The notes below the pieces were generated by a model. The model ran no database searches. It saw only the letters and a list, made by a program, of their open reading frames with translations, and was not told the origin of the DNA. Position numbers and translations under genes: made by a program. 21,738 nucleotides of DNA from an uncultured Collinsella sp. GTDB lineage: Bacteria > Actinomycetota > Coriobacteriia > Coriobacteriales > Coriobacteriaceae. The DNA is taken from contig CALBUZ010000198.1 of assembly GCA_937969105.1 (NCBI GenBank), positions 1 to 21,738 of the forward strand, read 5' to 3'. Positions 14,152 through 21,738 of the stretch are shown here, piece by piece (positions within the stretch are counted from its first letter, which is position 1; every line of letters begins with the position of its first letter).

Positions 14152-15717
14152 ATGGATGTTTCAATGCTGACGGTCGCCCTGCTCGCTTGTCCTCTCGTGT
14201 TCTCCCTGATTATGGCTGCGCTCCCCAAGACGACGTCCTACAACGTCTTCGTGGGGCTCAACACCATCTCCGTCGCGGCGACCCTTGTCCTTTCGGTCGT
14301 CACCGCGGGAACCATGCTCTCGAGCGGGCAGAATATCGACGCTTTGGGCCTGTGGCTCCATCTCGATTCGCTCTCGTCGATCTTCGTCCTTCTGGTAGGC
14401 ATCATCGGGTTCATCACCGGCGTGTACTCCATCTCCTATATCAAGATCGATATCGAGGAGAAGACCATGCCGGCCGAGCGCACCAAGCAGTACTACGCGC
14501 TGTTCAGCCTGTTCGTCTTCACGATGCTGCTCGCCTGCCTGTCCAACAACATCATCCTCACCTGGGCGGCGGTCGAGGCCACTACGCTGTCGACCGTGTT
14601 CCTCGTGGGCATCTACAAGAACAAGCAGGCGCTCGAGGCGTCTTGGAAGTACGCGATGGTCTGCACCGCCGGTGTGGCCTTCGGCCTGTTCGGCACGCTG
14701 CTCATCTACGCGAACGCCGCCGATATCATGCCCAACGCGCATGAGGCCGCCTTCCTCACCTCCATCATGCCCTACGCCGACCAGTTCGACCCGATGCTCG
14801 TGCGCCTCGCGTTCGCGTTCATCGTCATCGGCTTCGGCACCAAGGCGGGCCTGTTCCCCATGCACACCTGGCTGCCCGACGCGCACTCCCAGGCTCCGAG
14901 CCCGGTCTCCGCGCTGCTCTCGGGCGTGCTGCTCAAGTGCGCCATGCTGGTGATCATCCGCTTCTACTCCCTGTCCATCATCACGGTGGGCGACACCTAT
15001 CCGCGAACGCTCCTGCTCATCCTGGGCACGCTGTCCATCCTGGTGGCTGCCCTGTGCATCTTCAAGCAGGACGATATCAAGCGCCGCTTCGCGTACTCCT
15101 CCGTCGACAACGTCGGCGTGGTCGCGCTGTGCCTGGGTATCGGTGGCCCGCTCGGTATCGCCGCCTGCCTGCTGCACTGCATCTTCCACGGCTTCACGAA
15201 GGCGCTCGCCTTCTGCATGGCCGGTAACATCCAGCACATCTACCACACCCGCGACCTGAACAAGATCAAGGGCGTCGTCGAGATCGCTCCCGTCACGGCA
15301 GCGCTCACCATCATCGCCCTGCTCGCGCTCGCCGCCTTCCCGCCGTTCGCCCTGTTCATCTCCGAGTTCCTCACCTTCGTGGCCGGCGTTCAGTCCGGTC
15401 CCATCTGGGTGGTCGTGCTCGTGGCCATCGGCCTCACCGGCGTGTACTTCGCCCTTACCGGCATCGCGCTCAAGTCCATCTTCGGCAAGGCGCCCGAGGG
15501 CATGAAGCGCCACGAGGTGCCCGCCCTCATGATCATCCCCGAGATCGCCCTCGCGATCGTGGTCATGTGGTTCGGTATCGCCACCCCGGTCGCCATCACG
15601 AGCGGCGTCGAGGATGCAACGTCCGTCGTTTTGAACCAGAGCGTCGAAGAGCTCCACGAGGCCCCTCTCTACCGCATGGTGTTCAGTTCCCAGACCAAGA
15701 CAAGTGAGGTGAATTAG
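14152..15717 (+). CDS. hyfF: Hydrogenase-4 component F, third antiporter-like membrane subunit
   Basis: 521 residues (E. coli HyfF 526). Key positions: Glu142 in WAAVEATTLSTVFLV, Lys231 in FGTKAGLFPMHTWLPDAHSQAPSPVSALLSG, then FKQDDIKRRFAYSSVDNVGV and IFHGFTKALAFCMAGN. It is the NuoM/NuoN-like member of the complex and another probable ion path. ATG 14152 follows AAGGGGTAGG from the end of hyfE. The gene ends 4 nt before hyfG, so membrane and catalytic parts are read as one unit. Confidence 0.92.
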   Translation: MDVSMLTVALLACPLVFSLIMAALPKTTSYNVFVGLNTISVAATLVLSVVTAGTMLSSGQNIDALGLWLHLDSLSSIFVLLVGIIGFITGVYSISYIKIDIEEKTMPAERTKQYYALFSLFVFTMLLACLSNNIILTWAAVEATTLSTVFLVGIYKNKQALEASWKYAMVCTAGVAFGLFGTLLIYANAADIMPNAHEAAFLTSIMPYADQFDPMLVRLAFAFIVIGFGTKAGLFPMHTWLPDAHSQAPSPVSALLSGVLLKCAMLVIIRFYSLSIITVGDTYPRTLLLILGTLSILVAALCIFKQDDIKRRFAYSSVDNVGVVALCLGIGGPLGIAACLLHCIFHGFTKALAFCMAGNIQHIYHTRDLNKIKGVVEIAPVTAALTIIALLALAAFPPFALFISEFLTFVAGVQSGPIWVVVLVAIGLTGVYFALTGIALKSIFGKAPEGMKRHEVPALMIIPEIALAIVVMWFGIATPVAITSGVEDATSVVLNQSVEELHEAPLYRMVFSSQTKTSEVN

Positions 15718-15721
15718 CACC

Positions 15722-17494
15722 ATGGCAGAACCTGAAAAGAAGGACTACGCTCGTCGCTGCGAAAGCCACGTCGAGGCCCTGCGTGCTGCAGTGCCGGGCG
15801 CTATCGAGAAGGTCGAATGGCAGTGCGAGGACCAGCTGACGATCACCGTCAAGCTGGACCGTCTGCCCGAGGCCGTCCACTACCTGTATTACGAGCGCTA
15901 CGGCTGGATTCCCGTGATTGTCGGCAACGACGAGCGCAGCCTGTGCGGCCGTTACGCCGTGTACTACGTCATCTCCATGGAGGGGGAGGACCCCGGCTGG
16001 GTTACCGTGCGTGCCGAGGTCGACCCCGCCAAGATGACGTTCCCGTCCGTGACGCCGTTCGTCCCCGCCTGCGTGTGGGGCGAGCGCGAGCTGCGCGATA
16101 TGTTTGGCCTGATTCCCGAGGGTCTGCCCGACCGCCGTCGCCTGGTGCTTCCCGACGATTGGCCCAGCGGGCTGTACCCGTTGCGCAAGGATTCGATGGA
16201 TTACCGTTTCCGCCCCGCCCCCGCGAGCGACATGGAAAACTACGAATTCCTGGCCGACACCAAGGGCAAGGAGACTACGCTCGTCCCCATGGGACCGCTG
16301 CACATCACCTCCGACGAGCCCGGCCACTTCCGCCTGTTCGTGGAGGGCGAGACGATCGTCGACGCCGACTACCGTCTGTTCTACGTGCACCGCGGCATGG
16401 AGAAGGTCGCCGAGACGCGCCTTAACTATGACGCCGTGACGTTCCTCGCCGACCGCATCTGCGGCATCTGCGGCTGCGCCCACTCGGTGGCCTATGCCGA
16501 GGCCGTCGAGCGCGCTCAGGGCATCCATGTCCCGCCGCGCGCCCAGTATATCCGCGCCATCATGCTCGAGGTCGAGCGTCTGCACTCGCATCTGCTCAAC
16601 ATTGGCCTGGCGTCGCACTACACGGGCTTCGACTCCGGCTTCCAGCAGTTCTTCCGCGTCCGCGAGAAGTCCATGGATCTGGCCGAGAAGCTCTCCGGTC
16701 ATCGCAAGACCTACGGCCTCAACGTGATCGGCGGCGTGCGTCGCGACATTTTGGCCGAGCAGAAGCTCTCCACGCTCACGACCATCCACCAGCTGCGCTC
16801 CGAGGTTCAGGAGCTCGTCGACGTCTTGCTCTCTACGCCCAACTTCATTGAGCGTACGAGTGGCATCGGCATCTTGGATCGCAAGATCGCACGCGACTTC
16901 TCGCCGGTCGGCCCGCTCATGCGTGGCTCGGGCTATGCCCGCGACGTGCGCTTTGACCATCCCTTCGACGGCTACGCCGATCCGGACGTCCAAAAGATGC
17001 ACGCCGCCACGGCCGACACCTGCGATGCCTTCGGCCGTACCGCCGTTCGCATCCAGGAGGTCTATGATTCGATCGACATGATCGAGACCATGCTCGAGAA
17101 CTGCCCGTCGGGCCCCATCCTCACCACGGATTGGGAGTACACCCCGCACAAGTACGCCATCGGCGCCACCGAGGCGCCGCGCGGCGAGGACGTGCACTGG
17201 GCCATGCTCGGCAACAACCAGAAGTGCTACCGCTGGCGCGCCAAGGCCGCCACGTACAGCAACTGGCCGGTCCTGCGCTATATGTTCCGCGGCAACACCG
17301 TGGGTGACGCTGCGTTGATCGTCGGCTCGCTCGACCCGTGCTACTCCTGCACCGACCGCGTGACGGTGACCGATGTCGCCGCCAAGCGCGACCACGTGCT
17401 CGACAAGGAGCAGTTCGAGAACGTCTGGCGCGACAAGTCGCCGCTTGCGGGCGAGGGCACCATGGCCGCTCCGCTCGATGAGGAGGCGCTCTAA
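15722..17494 (+). CDS. hyfG: [NiFe] hydrogenase-4 large subunit (NuoC-NuoD fusion type)
   Basis: 590 residues. Residues ~1-165 form a NuoC-like domain (VWGERELRDMFGL, PDDWPSGLYPLRKD); the rest is NuoD-like. The active-site Ni ligands are Cys247/Cys250 in DRICGICGCAHS and Cys540/Cys543 in DPCYSCTDR, so this is a catalytically competent group 4 hydrogenase rather than a complex I subunit. It reduces protons to H2 at the cytoplasmic side. A 44-residue tail follows Arg546; in E. coli HycE the HycI protease cuts at the equivalent Arg, and a HycI homologue is encoded 2 kb downstream. Start ATG 15722 follows GAGGTGA. The tail is ~12 residues longer than that of HycE. Confidence 0.95.
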   Translation: MAEPEKKDYARRCESHVEALRAAVPGAIEKVEWQCEDQLTITVKLDRLPEAVHYLYYERYGWIPVIVGNDERSLCGRYAVYYVISMEGEDPGWVTVRAEVDPAKMTFPSVTPFVPACVWGERELRDMFGLIPEGLPDRRRLVLPDDWPSGLYPLRKDSMDYRFRPAPASDMENYEFLADTKGKETTLVPMGPLHITSDEPGHFRLFVEGETIVDADYRLFYVHRGMEKVAETRLNYDAVTFLADRICGICGCAHSVAYAEAVERAQGIHVPPRAQYIRAIMLEVERLHSHLLNIGLASHYTGFDSGFQQFFRVREKSMDLAEKLSGHRKTYGLNVIGGVRRDILAEQKLSTLTTIHQLRSEVQELVDVLLSTPNFIERTSGIGILDRKIARDFSPVGPLMRGSGYARDVRFDHPFDGYADPDVQKMHAATADTCDAFGRTAVRIQEVYDSIDMIETMLENCPSGPILTTDWEYTPHKYAIGATEAPRGEDVHWAMLGNNQKCYRWRAKAATYSNWPVLRYMFRGNTVGDAALIVGSLDPCYSCTDRVTVTDVAAKRDHVLDKEQFENVWRDKSPLAGEGTMAAPLDEEAL

Positions 17495-17495
17495 T

Positions 17496-18212
17496 ATGCT
17501 GAAGCTTTGGAAGGTTAACGCCAAGGCCGGCGACGCGACGGTCAAGTACCCGTTTGCGCCGTTTCCCACCAACAAGGACATGCGCGGCAAGCCCGAGCAC
17601 AACGCCGAGCTCTGCATCGCCTGCGGTGCCTGTGGCGTGGCATGCCCGGCCGATGCCATTCGCATGGACACCGACCTTGCGGCCGATACCATTACCTGGT
17701 CGATCGACTACGGCCGCTGCATCTTTTGCGGCCGCTGCGAGGAAGCCTGCCCCATGGAGGCCATCAAGCTCACCGAGGAGTTTGAGCTGGCCGTCATGAG
17801 CAAGGACGACCTCACCAGCAAGAGCGTCTACACGCTCGAGCACTGCTCGCGCTGCGGCAAGCCGTTCGCCCCGCACAAGGAGATCGACTACGCTAAGCGC
17901 CTGCTGCAAAAGGCCGGCGGCATGGAGGCCGAGCAGGCCGCCCGTACCGTCGGTATGTGCCAGGAGTGCAAGCGCGAGCTCGACGCCCTGCGCGCCGCCT
18001 CGGCCGTAAAGACCGGCAACGCGCACGGCATGGCTGCCAACGAGACGCTTGCGTCCGGCGAGCCCCAGGGCCCCGGCATGGAGTATCTGGGCGGTCACGG
18101 TGTGAACCCGGAGTATATCGACCGGGAGCTTAACCCCGATGCGCCCGAGATTCCCGCCGGTCCGGCGCCGGTCGAGGGCATCATCATGGATTTTGAAACG
18201 AAGGAGGAGTAA
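17496..18212 (+). CDS. hyfH: Hydrogenase-4 component H, 2x[4Fe-4S] NuoI-like subunit with zinc-ribbon-like region
   Basis: 238 residues. Two clusters: CIACGACGVACP (40-51) and CIFCGRCEEACP (75-86). A second cysteine set, Cys117/Cys120 (HCSRCGKPF) and Cys155/Cys158 (MCQECKRE), matches the zinc-ribbon-like end of E. coli HycF/HyfH. It carries electrons from HyfA to HyfI. ATG 17496 has GAGGAGG inside the end of hyfG; the longer open frame upstream overlaps hyfG and is not used. About 60 residues after the ribbon (from ~180), rich in Gly, Pro and acidic residues, extend beyond the usual ~180-residue length; I find no motif in them. Confidence 0.9.
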   Translation: MLKLWKVNAKAGDATVKYPFAPFPTNKDMRGKPEHNAELCIACGACGVACPADAIRMDTDLAADTITWSIDYGRCIFCGRCEEACPMEAIKLTEEFELAVMSKDDLTSKSVYTLEHCSRCGKPFAPHKEIDYAKRLLQKAGGMEAEQAARTVGMCQECKRELDALRAASAVKTGNAHGMAANETLASGEPQGPGMEYLGGHGVNPEYIDRELNPDAPEIPAGPAPVEGIIMDFETKEE

Positions 18213-18214
18213 CC

Positions 18215-18997
18215 ATGGCCGAACCCACGCTTTTGCCCGAGCGGCTCCAGTACCGCCCGACCAAGATCGAGCTCGACGAGAGCATCGAGAAGGCCAAGGC
18301 GACCCTTCTTAAGAAGATCAAGCGCTCGGTGTACGTCTACCGTGTCGACTGCGGCGGCTGCAACGGCTGCGAGATCGAGATCTTCGGTTCCATCACGCCC
18401 GTCTTTGACGTCGAGCGCTTTGGCATCAAGGTCGTGCCTTCGCCCCGTCACGCCGATGTGCTGCTGTACACCGGTGCCGTGACGCGTGCCATGCGCATGC
18501 CGGCCCTGCGCGCCTTTGAGGCCGCACCCGATCCCAAGATCGTGGTGTCCTATGGCGCGTGCGGCTGCACCGGCGGCATCTTCTACGACAACTACTGCGT
18601 CTGGGGCGGCACGGATAAGATTCTGCCGGTCGATGTCTACATCCCCGGCTGCCCGCCCAGCCCCGCGCAGACCGTCTACGGCTTTGCCATGGCGCTCGGT
18701 CTGCTGGACCAAAAGCTCCATGCCGAGACCACGGTGGAGGCCGCCGGCGAGCAGGCCGATATCCTGCACCCCGGCGTGCCGTACAAGCTGCGCGTTGCCA
18801 TCGAGCGCGAGGCTCGCGCCATGAGCGGCTACCGTTACGGCCGCGACCTGGCCAACGAGTTTATGGATACGCTCGAGGGCGCGCCCAAGGGTGATATCCG
18901 CGGTGCCATGGCGCTGCTCATCGACAAGCAGGACGATCCGCGCCGCGTTGAGGTCTACTCGGCGCTGCAGGATCTGGTGCTGGCCGGAGGTCACTAG
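18215..18997 (+). CDS. hyfI: Hydrogenase-4 small subunit, NuoB-like
   Basis: 260 residues (E. coli HyfI 252). Cluster ligands are visible: Cys49 and Cys52 in CGGCNGCEIEIF, Cys116 in YGACGCTGGIF, and Cys146 in IPGCPPSP. They hold the proximal [4Fe-4S] cluster that feeds the Ni-Fe site of HyfG. Cys46 and Cys118 are extra cysteines in the same motifs. The N-terminal ~35 residues are charged and probably contact other arm subunits. Only 2 nt separate it from hyfH, and the next gene starts directly after its stop. Confidence 0.93.
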   Translation: MAEPTLLPERLQYRPTKIELDESIEKAKATLLKKIKRSVYVYRVDCGGCNGCEIEIFGSITPVFDVERFGIKVVPSPRHADVLLYTGAVTRAMRMPALRAFEAAPDPKIVVSYGACGCTGGIFYDNYCVWGGTDKILPVDVYIPGCPPSPAQTVYGFAMALGLLDQKLHAETTVEAAGEQADILHPGVPYKLRVAIEREARAMSGYRYGRDLANEFMDTLEGAPKGDIRGAMALLIDKQDDPRRVEVYSALQDLVLAGGH

Positions 18998-19579
18998 ATG
19001 GAGCTCACGGACCGCTCTGGTTACTTTGCGGGTCCCGGTATGCTCGGCGGCTCCTTTGGCGATGCCTCGCGCGCAAGCGACGAGGCCGCCGAGGGCGTCG
19101 CCGACCCCTGCCTGGGCCATGCGCCCGACCAGGTGGTCTTCTATGAGCTCACGCGTAAGTTTGTGGAGACCGAGGAAGACGTTCCCCAGGAGGCCTGCGA
19201 CGTGCTGTACTACACGCTCGCCGTGGGCCACCATACCGGCGTGCTCGATTGCTTTGAGCCGCGCCTGTCGGTGCCGGTGGATGTCTTCTATTCGCTCGTC
19301 GATGCGCTGCCGGAGGGGGAGGCCAAGACCAAGTTCGAGGCCATCCGCTCCTTTGGCGAGTGCCAGCTTGACAAGGCGGCGGTGCCGTCGCTGCTCGAGG
19401 CCTGTGACACGCTGCTCGACGAGCGCGGTTTTCGCGGCTCGGCCAAGGCCGGCATCTCGGTGTTCGACGACGACTTTGGCCTGCATGCCCAGCAGGTCGC
19501 GTTTCTGATGAAGTTCCGCGATCTGGTTGAGCGCGTGCGCGATGTGTCGGGCGTGTACCTGACGGGAAGGTTGCAGTAA
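18998..19579 (+). CDS. hycH: HycH/HyfJ-like formate hydrogenlyase assembly protein
   Basis: 193 residues. From about residue 44 it matches the HycH pattern: QVVFYELTRKFVETEEDVP, EACDVLYYTLAVGHHTGVLDCFEP and FGECQLDKAAVPSL. HycH helps mature the large subunit and is not part of the final enzyme. E. coli HycH is 136 residues; the extra ~45 N-terminal residues (Gly-rich, then acidic) have no counterpart I recognise. Start ATG 18998 is immediately after the hyfI stop with GGAGG 9 nt upstream; no later in-frame start has a comparable site. Its stop overlaps the hycI ATG by one base (TAATG). Confidence 0.85.
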   Translation: MELTDRSGYFAGPGMLGGSFGDASRASDEAAEGVADPCLGHAPDQVVFYELTRKFVETEEDVPQEACDVLYYTLAVGHHTGVLDCFEPRLSVPVDVFYSLVDALPEGEAKTKFEAIRSFGECQLDKAAVPSLLEACDTLLDERGFRGSAKAGISVFDDDFGLHAQQVAFLMKFRDLVERVRDVSGVYLTGRLQ

Positions 19580-20082
19580 TGGGTCGCGTTGTGGATGGAC
19601 GTGTGAACGGCGCCCCGTTTGCGGGTATCGTGCTCACGGCGGGAAGCGTGCTGCGTGCCGACGATGCCGCCGGCCCCGTGCTCTCCAAAAAGATGGAGGA
19701 CGCGCCCATTGCCGGTTGGTACACCATCGACGGTGGCCAAACGCCCGAGGACGACATCATCGAGGTCAAGCGCGAGCGTCCGCCCCGCCTGGTCTTGGTC
19801 GATGCCGCCGACATGGCGCTGCCCGTCGGGTCCATCCGTTTGCTCGACAAGCGCGATGTGGCCCGCAAGTCGATGTTCACCACGCATTCGCTTCCGTTGT
19901 CGATTCTGATCGAAGAGATTGAGCAATCGTGCGAAGATATCGTCTTCATAGGGATTCAGCCGGGCGATACGGAGTTTTACAACCCTATGTCCCCGGAGGT
20001 CTTTGACGCCGTCGACGCCGTGTACGACGCCGTGGCCGCCAACGACTTTTCCCACTTTGTCCGCTTGGGGCAAGAGCAATAG
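19579..20082 (+). CDS. hycI: Hydrogenase maturation endopeptidase, HycI family
   Basis: 167 residues (E. coli HycI 156). Nickel-sensing residues are in place: Asp29 in RADDAAGP, Asp75 in LVDAADM and His103 in FTTHSLPLS. IDGGQTPEDDI, RPPRLVLVD and FIGIQPGDTEFYNPM match HycI closely. It removes the C-terminal tail of HyfG after nickel insertion. The usual GN near the N-terminus is GS (22-23) here. The start is fixed by the TAATG overlap with hycH. No such protease is present in the E. coli hyf operon (it uses hycI of the hyc operon), so this cluster carries its own. Confidence 0.93.
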   Translation: MGRVVDGRVNGAPFAGIVLTAGSVLRADDAAGPVLSKKMEDAPIAGWYTIDGGQTPEDDIIEVKRERPPRLVLVDAADMALPVGSIRLLDKRDVARKSMFTTHSLPLSILIEEIEQSCEDIVFIGIQPGDTEFYNPMSPEVFDAVDAVYDAVAANDFSHFVRLGQEQ

Positions 20083-20121
20083 GAGCGCTTGTCCCTGCTG
20101 ATTAGGAAAGAAGTGATTGAC

Positions 20122-20961
20122 ATGGCAGATTCCAAGGTGGAGTACCCCGCTCCCGATTGCCTGGCGCCCGCCGCGATCGAGGCCAAGACCGAGACCGCCG
20201 GCGTGACCAAGGCTAACCTGCCGGTCGCTAAGGCCTTTCTGTTGGCAATGTTCGCCGGCGCGTTTATCGCCTTCGGCGGCCTGTTCTTTACGGTGTTTTT
20301 GAGCGACAGCACGCTGGGCTGGGGCGCCCAGCGCGTCGTGGGCGGTCTGTGCTTTTGCCTGGGCCTGGTGCTGGTGCTGGTGTGCGGCGCCGAGCTGTTT
20401 ACCGGTAATTCGCTCATGGTCTGCGCGCTCAAGAGCAAAAAGATCACCCTGGCTCAGATGCTCAAGGCTTGGGTCGTCGTGTGGGTCGGCAATTTTGTCG
20501 GTGCCCTGTTCATCGTCTTTTTGGTGTACATGGCCGGCATCTATAAGCTCAACGGCGAGGCGGTCGCCAACTCCATGGTGAGCGTCGCCGCCGGCAAGGT
20601 GACGATCGACTGGGTGACGATCTTCTTCCGCGGCATCCTGTGCAACATCTTTGTGTGCCTGGCCGTGTGGATTGGTACCGCTGGCAAGACCGTGGTCGAT
20701 AAGGTCGTGGGCATTCTGCTGCCGATCGCCGCCTTTGTGGCCTGCGGTTTTGAGCACTGCGTTGCCAACATGTACTTTTTGCCTATGGGCGCCGTGATGC
20801 ACGCGTGCGGCTATGGTGCCGAGGTTGCCGGGGCCGATGCGCTCAACGTCGCGGGTATTGCGTTTAATCTATCCGCCGCCACGCTGGGCAACATCGTGGG
20901 CGGCGCGGTTCTGATCGCGCTCGGCTACTGGTTTATCTACGCCAAGAAGTCCGAGGCGTAA
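20122..20961 (+). CDS. focA: Formate channel/transporter, FocA/NirC family
   Basis: 279 residues from ATG 20122, six hydrophobic helices. Family motifs: GAELFTGNSL near residues 91-100, and FEHCVANMYFLPMG with the conserved pore histidine His212. It moves formate (and probably formic acid) across the membrane, so substrate supply or release is tied to the hydrogenlyase. TTG 20089 is in frame but its AGGAG is too close; ATG 20122 has AGGAAAGAAG upstream. The ~40-residue soluble N-terminus is the part that in E. coli FocA interacts with pyruvate formate-lyase. It is the last gene before the terminator. NirC (nitrite) is the alternative, but the context favours formate. Confidence 0.92.
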   Translation: MADSKVEYPAPDCLAPAAIEAKTETAGVTKANLPVAKAFLLAMFAGAFIAFGGLFFTVFLSDSTLGWGAQRVVGGLCFCLGLVLVLVCGAELFTGNSLMVCALKSKKITLAQMLKAWVVVWVGNFVGALFIVFLVYMAGIYKLNGEAVANSMVSVAAGKVTIDWVTIFFRGILCNIFVCLAVWIGTAGKTVVDKVVGILLPIAAFVACGFEHCVANMYFLPMGAVMHACGYGAEVAGADALNVAGIAFNLSAATLGNIVGGAVLIALGYWFIYAKKSEA

Positions 20962-20984
20962 AGGTACTGTTCGCTGAGTGCTGA

Positions 20985-21020
20985 GCCTCCCGCGGGGCGT
21001 TGCCGTGCGGGAGGCTTTTT
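20985..21020 (+). terminator. Rho-independent terminator of the formate hydrogenlyase operon
   Basis: GCCTCCCGC (20985-20993) pairs with GCGGGAGGC (21007-21015); GGC/GCC can extend inside the loop, and TTTTT follows at once. It starts 23 nt after the focA stop and marks the end of a transcription unit of about 15.5 kb. Confidence 0.93.
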
Positions 21021-21085
21021 GGGTCTAGGGGCTCGTTGCCGGGCTTTTGGCCTGTTGTGTTTGGCTGATGAAAGGGGTAATCGAG

Positions 21086-21738
21086 ATGGCATCTGCTGTG
21101 AAGCGTGACGGTCGCGCCGTGGTGACCACATGCGGGGGATGCTATGCCGATTGCGCCTTTGCGGCACGCGTTGAGGACGGTCGCGTGTTGGCCGAGTTGC
21201 CGGTGCCGGGGCATCCGTGCGCGGCGCGTGCCCTGTGCGCCCGCGGACGGCATCGCCTGTCTATGCCGTTTGACGAGCGCGACCGGATTTTGCATCCCAT
21301 GCGACGCCGAGCTGATGGTTCGGGGTTCGATGTGATTTCGTGGGACGAGGCGTTTGCCCAGATCGCCGAGCGTCTTTTGGGGATTGTTGACGAGCGCGGG
21401 TCTCGTGCGCTGGGCATGACGCTCGGCGTGCCCTCGTTCGACCGCTATTGGGCCTATCGTTTTATGCATGCGCTGGGCTCGCCCAACGTGTACGGTGCCG
21501 ACGGTGCCTGCGAGGTAAGCCGTCTGACCGGCTGGGAGCACAGCCTGGGTTATAGTCCCGCCTCCGATTTGGCGCATACCGACTGCATCATGTACCTGGG
21601 GCGTTCTATTGTCGATTCATCGACGATGGGGGCCGTTGATGCGCTCAACGATGCGCGCCGGCGTGGGGCGAAGATTATCGTGGTCGACCCTCGGCGCAGC
21701 GGCTCGGCTGCGCTTGCCGACCGCTGGCTGCGCGTGCG
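21086..21738 (+). CDS. Molybdopterin-dependent oxidoreductase, DMSO reductase superfamily (5' part only)
   Basis: At least 217 codons, open to the window end. The N-terminus carries Cys16, Cys19, Cys23 and Cys51 (CGGCYADC...LCARG), the C-x2-C-x3-C-x27-C pattern of a [4Fe-4S] cluster. WDEAFAQIAERL, IMYLGRSIVDSS and KIIVVDPRRSGSA are typical of the bis-MGD domains. Cys142 (GACEVSR) lies at the position matching Sec140 of FdhF and may be the Mo ligand. No Tat signal is seen, so this part appears cytoplasmic. Start ATG 21086 follows AAAGGGG. The substrate cannot be told from this fragment. It has its own unit after the operon terminator; the 65-nt gap shows no clear promoter. Confidence 0.88.
   Translation, partial: MASAVKRDGRAVVTTCGGCYADCAFAARVEDGRVLAELPVPGHPCAARALCARGRHRLSMPFDERDRILHPMRRRADGSGFDVISWDEAFAQIAERLLGIVDERGSRALGMTLGVPSFDRYWAYRFMHALGSPNVYGADGACEVSRLTGWEHSLGYSPASDLAHTDCIMYLGRSIVDSSTMGAVDALNDARRRGAKIIVVDPRRSGSAALADRWLRV

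Noticed and set aside
12030..17692. Very long minus-strand open frames (488, 520 and 669 codons) opposite hyfD, hyfF and hyfG
   Set aside because: Each mirrors a real membrane or catalytic subunit and encodes Asp/His/Glu/Gly-rich low-complexity protein, typical of antisense shadows of hydrophobic genes in GC-rich DNA.

Overview
The window is about 63% G+C by eye, with compact operons and strong Shine-Dalgarno sites. It holds a complete formate hydrogenlyase gene cluster, a BrnQ carrier, tRNA genes with encoded CCA and a toxin-antitoxin pair. Gene content and protein style suggest a gut anaerobic actinomycete of the class Coriobacteriia, most likely Collinsella or a close relative. This is inference from recognised protein families, not a database result.

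Region 1 (1-2900): a cysteine desulfurase-like gene, start-coupled (ATGA) to an upstream gene that is cut off, ends at a clear terminator. A BrnQ branched-chain amino acid carrier follows. Then a near-consensus sigma-70 promoter drives a tRNA-Pro(UGG)/tRNA-Gly(UCC) pair, which ends in a hairpin.

Region 2 (2900-5200): an accessory island of lower G+C. One gene (3183-4184) looks like an AbiEi-type antitoxin/DUF559-like nuclease fusion. It is bracketed by two ~95-98 bp repeats in inverted orientation, each itself a near-perfect palindrome with arms of 21-25 bp. The arrangement resembles a one-gene mobile or selfish unit, comparable in layout to REP palindromes around a RAYT gene but with an unrelated protein. 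Next to it, on the minus strand, lies a RelB/DinJ-like antitoxin overlapping a PIN-domain (VapC-like) toxin.

Region 3 (5200-20961): a regulatory region with direct repeats and a perfect 11-bp-arm palindrome leads into a long plus-strand operon for formate metabolism: hydN-like ferredoxin, selenocysteine formate dehydrogenase H (fdhF, in-frame UGA with a bSECIS-like hairpin), hyfA-B-C-D-E-F-G-H-I, a hycH/hyfJ-like gene, the hycI maturation protease and a focA-type formate channel. The gene order A to I matches the Escherichia coli hyf (hydrogenase-4, formate hydrogenlyase-2) operon. Here fdhF, the maturation protease and the formate channel are linked to it, which makes a nearly self-contained module. 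Formate enters or leaves through FocA and is oxidised by FdhF. Electrons pass through HydN/HyfA and HyfH/HyfI to the [NiFe] site in HyfG, producing H2. Three antiporter-like subunits (HyfB, HyfD, HyfF) with HyfC and HyfE could couple this to ion movement. The hyp, sel and fhlA-type genes are not in the window.

Region 4 (20962-21738): a strong terminator closes the formate operon. A second molybdopterin oxidoreductase begins, with Cys where FdhF has Sec, and runs off the end. Most other long open frames are antisense shadows of these GC-rich genes.
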